From contig NC_059471.1 of assembly GCF_018139145.2 (NCBI RefSeq), positions 65,854,020 through 65,918,019 of the forward strand: a stretch of 64,000 nt of DNA, read 5' to 3'. The position numbers and the translations under genes are program-made. The stretch is from Gymnogyps californianus. Lineage: Eukaryota > Chordata > Aves > Accipitriformes > Cathartidae. The notes under the pieces are model-generated. The model did no database searches. It worked only from the letters and a program-made list of their open reading frames with translations, and was not told the DNA's origin. The stretch's first letter is position 1. Each line of letters starts with the position of its first letter. This document shows, one piece after another, positions 1 through 11,172 of the stretch.

Positions 1-2744
1 ATTTTACTGTAATCACTTCTGGTTCCTCAGGCTTACACGTATCCCCACCACACAGAATTAAATGAGGTACCTCCTGGTGTCTGTTGAAATCTGATGTTCT
101 GCTAGGTCTAGTGACTGAAAAAAAAATTTATTCTTCTAAGCTGTATCATTGGATATTTAAATGATGGAAAGGATATGTTCTACATATATCTATAAAACAT
201 ATTCCTTTTACAATATAACTTCTTTTTCAGTAAATAAATTTCCTCACAGCTTTTCAATAGAATTTTTTTTTTACATCGGTTAACACCAGTAGTCTATCAT
301 GGCAGAGAACGTGCAAAGTATGACACCAAGAACAATTAAGGCATTTTTAGTTTATCACTAAAGGATAGTTTTTACTGCTACATTTTTGTGTGCTAAGTAC
401 TCTATATAGGTAGAGTCTATTGTGTTCTCTTAAAATAGTTCTTCTGATATGTTGACATTTTCACTGTGGAACATGTTCCTGAATTTCCCTCATTTAGCTC
501 ACAAGGTTACAAGAACCTTTCTGCCACCAGCTGGAATCTCTGAAAGAAAAGTTGTTTCAATCTTCAGTTCATCTTTCACAATTTGCTGTACAGAAAATTG
601 TAGGAATGACTCTTAGCACCTTCGCATCTTACAGGACGCTGATACAAACATGCACTTAGCATGAAGTACACTAGTAATGGTCTGCATGCAAGTCAGTAGA
701 ATTATTCACATGCTTATTCAGGCAAGTGCTAGAGCCGTTCATTGGACCGAGGCTTAGGAAATTGCCACTGTACGGTAGAGCAGTGTACAAACCCTTCCTT
801 TCCACTGGGTCATTTATAATTGCTTGTGTACAACCTTTAAATCTTTTACTTCTGTAGATGACATTTGGTATCCTTGTTCACAATCCAGGAGATGATTTTT
901 TTGTCAGATTTGTACCCTCTTAAGAATGAAAGAAACAGGAAGAAAAGGTCTTTTTCTGTTCTGAAATCATCTCTGGTATTGTCTTTTGAACTGCTGTAGC
1001 ATATACGTGATAAATTACAGAAATGAGCAGTGCTGTCCTTTCTTGGTGGCTACCTCATACTGTAGCTGGCTGTGACCAAGCTCTGATCAAGGAGTAGGTT
1101 GTAACAACCCAGAGCTCTGAGCTTCTGTGCTGGCCCTGTCCTTCGACTCCTGCACCAAGAACACATCTCCCACTGTCTTACTCCTGCAGACTGATTGACA
1201 AGAGTATTTCTTTCTTTCTATCCATAGAAGTGGTAGAGGCCTTCACAGATTCAAAAAGAGTCTGAATCACCAGTGTTCAAGGTATTAATTCATGCATCAA
1301 TGGTCTGATTGCCTCCAATGTTCACCTTCTTCCCCCTGCAGACCTTACGTTGTGGATATGCTGTGAGGTCACCAAAGAGCAGGGACTGACAGTAATGTTG
1401 TTCAGGCCACTCGCAGTTATGCACTGAATTTAACTGGCCAAGTTGGCAGCTTGATCATGCTCGTGTCATTACGTAGTCCCTGCAGAAAAAATGAGACTGA
1501 CTCATGTCAGTTTGCCATCACCATAGGTATCACCCTATGCATAGGCAAGCTAAGGAAACTAGCCAGCTACCTTACCCCTTTAAAGTTCAGCTAAGTGTCT
1601 AAACCTAGGTGCTGCAAAAACTCACATCCTCATTAATACTGAATTAGTCTGCGAATATTTCTCAGAGATGCTTCTGGCTCTCAGCGGATTCAACCAGTAC
1701 TGGTTACACACAGGTCATATTTTCTAAATTTCTTTGCAAGCAGGATGGCTATAAATTTTCTTTTGCTGTGGAAATTTAAATTCTGAGATATTGTGAAAGT
1801 TTAAATTTGACGAGGACAGAGTCAGCTACCCAGCATGGGCCTCTAATGTTACATATTTCAGGTGCCTTAGCTTGGCCAAGATATTTGCAGTAAGCTGTCA
1901 GATGTAACTTGGCTCCTGTAGGTGAGCTGTGCCATTGTGGAATGGCATTTGGAAGCTAAGGTGGATCTCACAGGAGGTCTACATTTGTCAGCCGTATCTC
2001 ATCTCCAGTGACTCCAGGAGGAGAAGCTCTGGTCATAATTCGATGCTATAATATGCCCATGGTAGTGCAGAACACTCTGGGACTAGAAGTGTTCAAGCCT
2101 GCATATTGTTTTGTTTTGTGCTCTCCTCCACACCCATTTTGGAGCTGGCAAATGACAAGTTCAACCCGATGTTTCGTGAAGGTAGAGGGGGTGCTGTGAA
2201 GGCTGCTGCGTTTGTACCTTAGTATGTGGAGCATATTCAGTGGGAATTGACGTGGATTACATCACTAACAAAAAAAGCCAATACAATAGCAGTTAAATGA
2301 ATATTGCTACTGTTTGTTAATGAACGCTAAAAAAATTGTCATAGAACTGTCTGTAGCATTTTTTAGGTTTTATTTGCAGTAGGAGTAATTTGAAGGAGGC
2401 ATCACTGTTTTACACCCACAGTCATGGAGTGAGACCATGAGGAAACAACTTTGAACTGAATCACTTGTACACTTCTTTGTTACAATAAAAGTTTGTCTTG
2501 GGGTTTTTTTCTGTATTTATTTGGAAATATTCAAAATCTGCCACCTTGCAGGGTCTTGGATTTGCTATAATTAATGTCCATTTATATTACCTCTCCATCA
2601 TGCTCAAAATTTACCTCTTAAAAGTAAAAGGTATCATGGAAAGTAGTCAGATTGGGTTTTTTTTCAGTGAATGGAAGAGTCTTTTAAACCTGAAGTCTAT
2701 CTGTGATCTCATGCCTGTGAATTAGCATGCAGAGCTACACAAGC
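1..2744. other. Unique AT-rich non-coding DNA, no gene seen
   Basis: No open frame here exceeds about 75 codons and none resembles a known family. I saw no recognisable transposon terminus, tRNA-like fold or simple repeat beyond short A or T runs. The content is compatible with intergenic or intronic vertebrate DNA. Confidence 0.6.
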
Positions 2745-2945
2745 CTTGTGGTGGAGGCAGCGGAAGAAGCCAGCATTGGGAAAGAGCAACAGCCGGTGAG
2801 GGAGAGGGCTAGCTGCAGGAGGAGGGGTACACAAAAAAAGAGAATGGAAAGCAGCTTCCAAAAGGGAGGGAAATGAGAAAGAGAAGGGCAGCAGCAACAG
2901 TGGAAGGGTGAAGGTGAAGAGGGGAGAACAACTGCTTTTCTCCCT
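2745..2945 (+). repeat. Purine-rich (GA) strand-asymmetric tract
   Basis: About 200 bases in which the plus strand is strongly purine-biased, with many GGAGG, GAAGAG and GGGAGA words interrupted by CAGC. The bias explains the long serine/proline/leucine-rich minus-strand open frames across it, which I do not regard as genes. Such tracts can adopt unusual DNA structure or act as exonic-enhancer-like RNA if transcribed, but nothing here shows that. Confidence 0.5.
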
Positions 2946-5785
2946 CGTATCCTGACTGAGTTTTTCTCTGAAATGCCCATGTTTTTTGAGCATATTGATT
3001 CTGTGACCCTCTTTAGCTGTTTGAACTCTCTGTTGGAAAGAATCAAATTCAATCCAAATCTGTTTCTGGGATCTGTATTATTTTGCATTCCCCTGAGGTC
3101 TGAAGGAAACAGAAAAGACAAATGGTGTGATAATCACAGACCACACAAGAAAAAACTCCAAATAGGGGTGAAACAGCCTGGGAGAGAGGTCTGGTTTTCA
3201 GGGACTGCCAATGTGATGGTCAAATTTCTTCACATGTAATTTAAGATGTTTTTCTGAGCTCTGCAGTGGTGATGACAAAAATGCACTTCTTTGGGATATG
3301 GAATTGATTGATTTATTTCAATTATTGTTTTCAGCATACCTTTCATAGCACCAGAAAAATGTTTTTCATTCTAAAAAAAAACCATACAAAGGTAGAGTCT
3401 AAAACTGAAAAGAAGGTGTTGAAAAGACAAGAACAGGGCCAATAATTTTAAAAAGCCTGCGAACATGTACAATACCAGTAACAAATTTTAGCTCTTTAAC
3501 TTTTCCCAGGCAAGGTACTTTTGCCATGCATTTTGTTGAAAATTTGTTTTGGCACCTTTAGGTGACGACTCCTGAAGATACACTCACAACAACTTCTTTG
3601 CTCTTGTCTGCCTCTAGCGCAGGTGGTGCAACTAGTATGGGTGAAGGGCTTTTTCTGCCTGAAGTCTGAGTCCCTGGATCCCACAGTTGCATTCTGGTAT
3701 CAGTCTGTGCGAAACAGCTACTTGGGAATGCCACTTGAGCTTGGGTACCTCAGTACTGTTGTGAACTGTAACTGATCCAGAGAGGAGGAGTGAACTCCTA
3801 TGGAACTAAAATACATTAGCACAGCAAAACTATTTGAATGTGCACACAGTGTAAATAACATAATGTTTCTTGGAGAGAGGGACAGTCGAAAGAAACTATA
3901 CTAACTTGGAAAGGGAAATGAATGTTGGTTTAATTGGCTATTTAATGATTATCTGTTTTCTTCTTCCTCTTTTTCTTCTTCTTTCCTTTTTTAATCCAAA
4001 CAGAAAGGTTAATCTAACTATACATTTAAGGCTTTTAAAGGCTCCATTACAAGACTTATTATGCTAAAAGAAACATACCTGGCATGCTGCAGTTTTCTAA
4101 ATGTATCAGCGATGCATGTAATGATTCACTTAAACCATCATGGTCAGAATTCTTTTACATTATTTCTATGTAAATTGGATGCTTCACGATTACTATAATA
4201 TGTGTGAAATTCCACTTATTATTTCTTTTAACATGGAAACTTTTATCACTTAACTTCAACTCACTGGACAGAATATTTGAACCATTTGCAGTCATTAGAG
4301 CATTTTTGTTTGGTCAAAACCCTTGTGGGATTATACTTTGGAAAAATAGCATGAATTACATTCAATGCAACTGAATGGTAATTTTCAATATATAAGGGGC
4401 ATCAGGAGTGCTCGTCATTATACTTAGAATTCAAAATTATATTTTATCTGTTATGGACTTGTTTTTACATTTATGTCTTTTATCTTCAAGAGACTTATTT
4501 CAGCATGTAACATAAAAAAGCCGTAATCCATACAGAAAAGGCTATCTGGTGAAGTACATGTACCTTTTCATGTTCTGGAGGACCAATTTAAAATACTAGC
4601 TTGGGTCACAAGTGTTTCAGTTTCACCTTACTAGTCAGAAGACATTTTCCTATATCCTAGGAATCACTGGGTAAACTGGTGCAGCAGGAAGTCTCCTCTA
4701 GTAAAACTGAAGGTGATGTTCTTCTTCGTTAGTCTTAAGACTTGGCACAGGGTCTCTCAAAACTTTCTGAGATTCCCAAAAGTCCCAATCCACATCAGGA
4801 TGAAGCAGGCAGAAGAGAAAAGAAAGACTTCAGAGCAGCCAATAGCCTCAGAAACCAGACAATTAGTTGAACTGTAGGAATCTCTGTTTTGAATGTCTGC
4901 TTTGCTGTTCTCCCACAGGCAAACTAGGCTACCTTGTTGACTGTGAGCTCTTCTGGATGGATCCCTCTGGCTACAGCTATTCATTGGAATAGGGACTTGA
5001 AGTTCAGATGCCTTGAGATTGCTCTAACAGCCTGCCTCAGGGAGTATTATTTATGGAGTTTAGACGAGCTCTAAGGAGAGTTTTGGCACTAGAGAGAGGT
5101 AGCAATCTAGAATAGCCAAGAGGTTTTGCAGGAGGTAGTGCAGGTGCATGTCTTCCACGGTCCAAAGTGGTAGGACCCTGATTTTTGCCTGTTCTGGGGA
5201 CCTTTCCTTAATGCTCTTTCTTCTGTCATCTTCCAACCCAAGTACATTGACCTGTCATTTTAGACGAGCTAACATTTTTTGTCTCTGCTTCTTCTAGCTT
5301 TAAGCCTTCTCAATCTGTTTCTATTTTAACCACACTTGATAACATTTTTCCAGAAAAGAGTTAACTGAAATTAGTAGATTTTAATAAGACAATGTTTGGG
5401 TTTTTTGTCTATCATGTGAAGATGCCATTTTTAAGACAAACTGGTGAAAGAGATTATGATCTTACTGCTCTAGCTTTTACTTCAGTAAACTCTGCTTCTC
5501 ATCCCCTAATGAAGCTCTCTTGTTTTAATTTGAGTGAAAATGCCGCCGGTTAAAAATATACATCCTGATTCCAAGAAGAAGTGCTCCAACCCTTCTACCA
5601 GTAATCTTCCACCACTCATTTCCAGAAATGAGTCTACTTGAGCTCACAGAGCTGTGTGCCTAATTTCCGCATCATAACACAGAAGACATTTTAAAACATG
5701 GCTTTTTGCAGGAAAGCTGAAGAATCATATCCTGGGCCCTGGCATGGGGATCATGGTGCGCTGAGTTATTTCCTTAGATTTGACG
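2946..5785. other. Unique non-coding DNA, no gene seen
   Basis: AT-rich sequence without recognisable coding or repeat content apart from the pyrimidine tract at 3956-3992. A short minus-strand frame at 3496-3684 and a plus-strand one at 3870-4067 are composition-driven and match nothing I recognise. Confidence 0.55.
3956..3992 (+). repeat. 37-nt uninterrupted pyrimidine tract, splice-acceptor-like
   Basis: Only C and T occur for 37 consecutive bases. The tract is followed after a short AATCCAAA spacer by CAG at 4001-4003, so the layout resembles a vertebrate 3' splice site (polypyrimidine tract then AG). No convincing exon or downstream donor was identified, so this is recorded as a low-complexity tract with a possible cryptic acceptor. 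Confidence 0.45.
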
Positions 5786-5789
5786 CTCA

Positions 5790-5870
5790 AGCCTCTGTGG
5801 CTTTAGGCAAAAAATCTTTGCCTCAGTTTCCTTTAAAGCAAAGGCATTATACAAGGTGATAAAAGCTTTC
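5790..5870 (+). mobile_element. MIR-type SINE relic
   Basis: The stretch carries the conserved MIR core order: a CTGTGGCTTTAGGCAA segment corresponding to the family's tGTGACCTTGGGCAA, followed by GCCTCAGTTTCC and then an A-rich stretch. MIR is an ancient tRNA-derived SINE fossil found across amniotes. This copy is highly diverged and its ends are approximate. Confidence 0.6.
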
Positions 5871-7308
5871 TTTCCTTTTGACATGACAGGTATCTGGCAA
5901 TAATTTTCAATCTATTATTTAGACAATTCTTTGCTTCTCTACAACACGGATACAGACAGTGAAAAATAAGCTTAACATAATAACATAGTTCTTTTTCTTT
6001 ATTTCAAATAAAAGCATAATTTTGTATTTGAATTTGTATTTGCAATACAATTTTTGGCTAATTTTATTAAGTGGTTTGAAGGAGATATATTGAATTTTCT
6101 AGGGGGTTTTTTGTATGTTTTGTATATTTTGATTTAACTTAATGAATATCTGTAATAAATAAATATCTATAGCTACATGTGTTGCATCTATAGCTACATA
6201 TGTTGCACATACTGCATATTTTAACTGCAATTTTTAAAATATGCACTTAAAGTTTATGTTGCTAATAAAATCCAGGATAGATTAGGTCAAATAATTTTTT
6301 AAGAATGCCCCCTACCACTCCTACACCGTAGCTGCCGTGTGTGTTTATCGCATTATTTTAGATATGCACATACACATTTTAAAATGAACTATTCTTCTAA
6401 ATATTTGCTTTCTCTATTCATTATGTTTTTACCTCACTCGTTAAAATGCAGAATGAGTGCTCACTTAAAATTTTTCTTTTGAAACTAAGCTACCTGGAAA
6501 ATAGAGTGTAGTATATCTCTCTGCAATGCAATCATCAGCTATTTAAATAGATATAGTTAAAAATGGTAAAGACTTAAGTTTCATCATAACTCATATTGGA
6601 ATTAATGACTCTGCTCACAGACGTTGGTTTGGAGGACAGAGGCTGAACAGTGCCATTACAGAGAATAAGCCACTGGCAAGTCAGGCAATTCACTGAGGAC
6701 AGAATGATTAGCCACAAGGACCACTTACAATGTGCACTGGTAATTTAGGTAATTGTATTGCAGGGTTTGTAGACCCATGAATTAGAGAGATCTTTTTAAA
6801 AATATATATTGTGCAATTTGAACATATCCTGAAGCAGACACCAGGAAGAATCAGCTATCAAGTAATTCAGATAAGATAAAGCATCACTGATGTATAGTAT
6901 TTGGTAAAACATATAGAAGGCAGCATGCAATAAAGCTATAGCATATACATTTATCATAAGAACTTCTTCACTAGGATGTTAGGTATTTAAACACCCCAAA
7001 AGAAATTTTTCCTGCAGAAAATTAAAAGCAAAACAAAAAGGGGGGAAAAACCTTAAGAAGGCAGTGGTTTCATTGGAATACAATGTTAGATTGATTTATG
7101 TTATCGTTTCTAAATGTATGATACAGTCACACCTAACCTAGCAAAAAAATCCTTATATTTATTTCTTTTTTTGCACTGCATATTTTCAAAGACCTCCTAT
7201 AGTTAACATTATAATATAGTTAGTTGCTACAAATAATCTGCACTGATTATAGGAAAACTGTCAGTGTCTGTTCAAGGTCTGAAAAGGCTGCAGCAAATAG
7301 CTTTTCTC
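5871..7308. other. AT-rich non-coding DNA
   Basis: Very AT-rich, with many TTTTA and AATAAA-like words and no open frames over 60 codons. It contains the small tandem duplication at 6165-6206. No transposon signature was recognised. Confidence 0.55.
6165..6206 (+). repeat. Tandem duplication, 21 bp x 2
   Basis: Two adjacent 21-base copies of ATCTATAGCTACATGTGTTGC differ at a single base (G to A at the 15th position). This is typical of replication slippage and is a candidate length-polymorphic minisatellite seed. Confidence 0.85.
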
Positions 7309-7354
7309 TTTGCCATGGAGACTGGGGTCTGTTTTTACGGTTACTCTGGTAACC
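7309..7354. promoter_or_regulatory. Paired RFX X-box-like palindromes
   Basis: Two palindromic elements lie 16 bases apart. The downstream one (7340-7353) reads GTTACT-CT-GGTAAC, one base from the RFX consensus GTNRCC-N2-RGYAAC, inside a 16-base perfect-arm palindrome at 7339-7354. The upstream one (7309-7322) reads TTTGCC-AT-GGAGAC, a weaker match with the typical CCATGG centre. RFX proteins bind such X-boxes, often at ciliary and neural enhancers. Function here is inferred only from motif and pairing. Confidence 0.35.
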
Positions 7355-9360
7355 AAAGCCTTTCTGGTGCTAGTCCTTTTCAGTTACTTTAGCTATTAAA
7401 CCCTCTGGTTGAGACAAAAGGAAGGCAGTATGCAGACACTTCCCTATAAAGCAAATCTCAGGGTTAAAATTGAGCAAAACTTGTAATAAAAGAAATAAAA
7501 GCAGCTTCTAATCAGCTGGTTACATTGTAGCTATGAGGTGTTTGTGTGCTTTCCTACATGTGGGAAGCTGGGGTTTGGTATGTTTGAATTTTAATCTGAT
7601 TATTACAGGACCAGAAAATGGATTAGGCATCTTCAGTGCTGTTTCAAGGAACACAGTTTCTCAAACCTGTGACCATCACAGTGCAAAAGGCATCAGTTTT
7701 CAAAGTTATCGGTCGGGGGGGATTTTTTTTAAGGTGAGGATTCTGACATTGCTTAGGGTGACGGATATTAAAATAATTGTAAGTAGAGATTACAGAACGC
7801 TGCCCCTGAAGTCATGGGTTTGTTATGTGGCATTAATGAACCTTCACAGGGACTGGGATGCTTTAGAAAACAAAGTCAAAAAATGGATGCTGACCTGAAA
7901 GCTTATTATCATCATGATAATAAAATACCAATTCAGTGATCAGTTTCATGAAGTTGATTACAGAAGATTGGCAACAGCAACAACAAAAAGATAGAAGGCT
8001 GAGTTGTAAAATATTTAACAGCTAAGATGGTAGTAAGTGTCACTTTTGCTTGGAATCAGTAAGTGTAGACAGGCTCCCAAATTATCTTGTTTTTCAAAAT
8101 AGTAATGTTTTCACCTTAGGTAAGGGCTTATTATGGCAAGCTTTTACCATCCCTACACATTTTGGTTTGAGCTTTCTACTCCGAATAAAGAGGATTTTTC
8201 TCTGGAAGAAACAGCAGACTAAATAGACCACAAATAATACGCTTCACGACTGAACAATCCATTCTTGCTTTAACATGGTCAAACTAAGTAACTCTAAACA
8301 CTGCAATACCCATGGTGATAAACCACTTTTGAGCTGCAAAGTATTCAATTATTTTTCATTTGAACTACTAAATGTGTCACACAGAAATTCCCCATTGCTG
8401 TTTTCACCCACATAGATTACCATGTTTAAAAAAAAAGAATAACTTTGTCCTATCAGAAGAGAGTTCAAACTAAAACACCACAGAATATAGCAACTAAATT
8501 AAGATCAATTTGTATTTGTTAACAGAAAGGAAAACACCTGCAGTATTTAAAAAACCAAAGTATCTGTTCATCCATAAATTAAGTGCAGGATCAGAATACT
8601 GGACTGATCTCAGTTTAATCAGATTTGTGCATTTCAATAGGGAACGCTCATTTAAATGTATAGGCATAGTATTAAAGTGGTAAACATAAGGTTTTCTGAG
8701 GCCACTGTTTGATGTGAACATCACTATTAGAACGGGCAAGTACCGATTCCTGATACCAGGTGTGCAACTGATAGCCAGGTGTTCCCACACTAAGAAATAA
8801 AATATATTAAACACCCTTTTTATTCCATTTTCTGGAGAAGACAGGTATCATAAGGAGAAGGGGAGAAACGTTTGTCTTTGAAATGGCTGGAATCAGAAGG
8901 AAGTTGACTATTTCTGGATTTGCTGTAGTGGCTGATCAAAGGAACTTACGAATATTTGTGCTGAAAATGGCTTCTGCCATTTAACCTGGTTTTGCACGGT
9001 GTTTCCAGAATTAGTGGGTTCATGCAAAACTTTTGGCCAAATATGTCCCCAGCCTTTCTGTTATCTGAGATGTTTTCCTGTTTTCAAAGAACTGGATATT
9101 ATTCATGATAAAACATTGATCTTGCATATTCATATGTGTGGAAAAATCCAGACCTGTAAATTAGGCAAAACGGAGGATGGCGGGTTTCTGACAAACAGTC
9201 ATATGCAATCACTGAGCTAAACACAGCAAGCTCTTGGCACAGGAAGATTTTATCATCACATTTGTCAGTAGCCTTTCTTACTAATTCCTTGTGTTGATAC
9301 TTTATGTCCCGGTGAATGCTCTAACCACAATCCCTCTCTCACACCCACATTCAGCAAAGC
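7355..9360. other. Non-coding DNA with rejected open frames
   Basis: It contains a 121-codon plus-strand frame (7533-7898) and a 106-codon minus-strand frame (8494-8814). Neither shows a recognisable domain, repeated motif or start context, and both are compatible with chance. A perfect palindrome sits at 7903-7923. No transposon was recognised. Confidence 0.5.
7903..7923. repeat. Perfect 10-bp palindrome with 1-nt centre
   Basis: TTATTATCAT and ATGATAATAA flank a single C. The AT-rich perfect arms could form a small cruciform or simply reflect a chance homeodomain/GATA-like palindrome. Confidence 0.8.
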
Positions 9361-9560
9361 CCATCAGAAGTGACATCGGGTGGGGTATTCGGGATTTGTG
9401 GCCCTCGTCGGGTCCCCCATAGGGTAGGAATGCTCTCATGAGCCAGAAAATCAGCCTTCTCTTTACCCGGGGTGGCAGGTAAAATGCGGGTCAAGCTCTG
9501 ACTTGCTAGCTTCAGTTTCCCATTCCTACGCCCAGGAATGATATCCCTATAGCTCCCCTG
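9361..9560. other. Small CpG-enriched patch
   Basis: Compared with its surroundings, this 200-base patch has more CpGs (words such as ATCGGG, TTCGGG, CTCGTCGGG, CCCGGGG, TGCGGG, TACGCC). It is shorter and weaker than a CpG island. It may be an old GC-rich repeat or a small regulatory element; neither can be decided from the sequence. Confidence 0.35.
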
Positions 9561-9837
9561 CAAATCAATTACCCAAAGCTAATGCTGTGGGCAGCCCCAT
9601 CTTTTGTGGGAATCCTGTCTGGCTCACGGGTGAGGATTTGCTTGCAGAGCACTGCCTGAATTGCATCTGCCAAGTGCCTCATACTTGTCCTCTGCAGGGC
9701 CAGGCACAGAGACCTGCAAACTATTGCTTTTGCCCTTTCTGGAAAAGGGGACAGAGATCCTTACTGCAAATAGTGCACATGGTGATCGGCAGTCTGCAGT
9801 CCTTCATGGCATTTGGCCTGCAAGAAAAAAAAGCCAT

Positions 9838-9935
9838 GATTCCCATTTTACAGCAGAGGAAGCTGAGATCAAGGCTGAGTGACAGCTAAGACTGGAATTT
9901 AAACATGAGCACTGGGATCCTAACCCCACGTTGAA
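9838..9935 (-). mobile_element. MIR-type SINE relic (reverse orientation)
   Basis: The plus strand reads TCCCATTTTACAGCAGAGGA, then AAGCTGAG, GTGACAGCTAAGACTGG and finally GGATCCTAACC. This is the reverse-complement order of the MIR consensus (CTCAGTTTCCTC..TAAAATGGG core, tRNA-related head with GGTTAAGAGC). Preservation of both core and head-side words in the right order and spacing supports a single old insertion. The overlapping 100-codon open frame upstream is not a gene. Confidence 0.65.
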
Positions 9936-11084
9936 CTGAAAACTTCATAGCAAAGGGCTTAGACAAAACCCTCAGGTACGCTTGAGACACATTAATCTGA
10001 GGTAAAAGCATTTCTGAAGTAGAGCAAAGCAGTTCAGATTGAACTGAAAGCCTACTTGTGTGTCCTAGTTTGCACATCACATAGTTCAGACGATGTGCCA
10101 AAAACAAAACCACAAGATATGGTCATCTAACCCACAGGTAGATTATACACAGGTAAATGAGGACGATTTGTTGCTTTTGCACAAAGGTACTGACAGAGAA
10201 TGGCTGGAGGGGCACGCTCCTCTCCAGTGAATGAGTAAAAGCCTCACAAGCACATTTGATCAGTGCGTACCTGGAACACTCATCCCAGGATAAGCTGCTC
10301 TATCTTACTGATTTTATATCTTCTTTGAAATTTACTTTTGTCAAGTGAAAACCAGAGATCTGTGTTTTCCATACCTTTCGCACTGGCTCAGGACTATGCA
10401 CAAGTGCCCTCAAGGATGATCTGTGGCAAAGCTTCCAAGAGCCTTCTAGCCCTGCTCCTCTTTTGTAGGATTAAAAGCCATGGAGCATAAGTACTTGACC
10501 TTCTGTGACTTCTGGGAGTGCAGGGATTTGGGGGGAGTAATGGAGAGGAAGCTTTGGGCTGTAGGATTTTGAAGAGGACATCTTTTAAAATGAATGTGTG
10601 ATGTCTGAGAGGGGTGGAGATGGTAGTGAAAAAGAAAAAAATACCGTTACTGGTGCAAAAGGATATTAACAACGACTCAGTACAGTGACAAGCTGCTGTA
10701 TGCTTTCCATTTTATATGTCTCCCAAAACTAAGCAGGTACTCTGTCCTCATACTGTTGCACAGGACAGTTGGGGGGAATTAGCCCACACTTTTCAGGTCA
10801 TTTCTTGGCTGTAGCAAAAATGTCTTGTATTACATAGTGATCAGCAATGCAAATATAGTTTCAGTTTCAAGGAAGACATGTCCATGTAAAATTGCATTTC
10901 ACCGTAAGCTATGTGTAATATTCACCTTGTATAAGTGCAGACAACTTTTATAAAACATCTTTACAACAGTGTCATAAATGAAGTGGCATGCTGAAGTATG
11001 ATTTAACAATTATAAAATCAGAGCCTTGAAGATATTTGCCTGAGATGTCTTGCACTGGTTTGAAAGTCATGAAGCATAACTCGT
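9936..11084. other. Non-coding DNA, no gene seen
   Basis: No recognisable family in any frame. A minus-strand frame at 10394-10672 is proline/serine-rich through composition only. Confidence 0.55.
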
Positions 11085-11172
11085 GAACCTGCTGCCCATG
11101 TGGGACTGGACAAGTCATTTGACTTCTGCAATCTACAGCTACCTCCTCTGTGTAACAGGGGAAAAATATTTA
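11085..11172 (+). mobile_element. MIR-type SINE relic
   Basis: Words in the expected plus-orientation order are visible: GGACTGGACAAGTCATTTGA (family: GACCTTGGGCAAGTCACTTAA), then CTACCTCCTCTGTGTAACAG (family: GTTTCCTCATCTGTAAAATG) followed by GGGGAAAAATA. The copy is diverged, with approximate ends. Confidence 0.6.

Noticed and set aside
2735..3121. 128-codon minus-strand frame with serine/proline/leucine-rich low-complexity text
   Set aside because: Produced by the purine-rich tract at 2745-2945; composition, not coding.
7533..7898. 121-codon plus-strand open frame
   Set aside because: No family resemblance, and it contains a G-run/T-run region typical of non-coding DNA.
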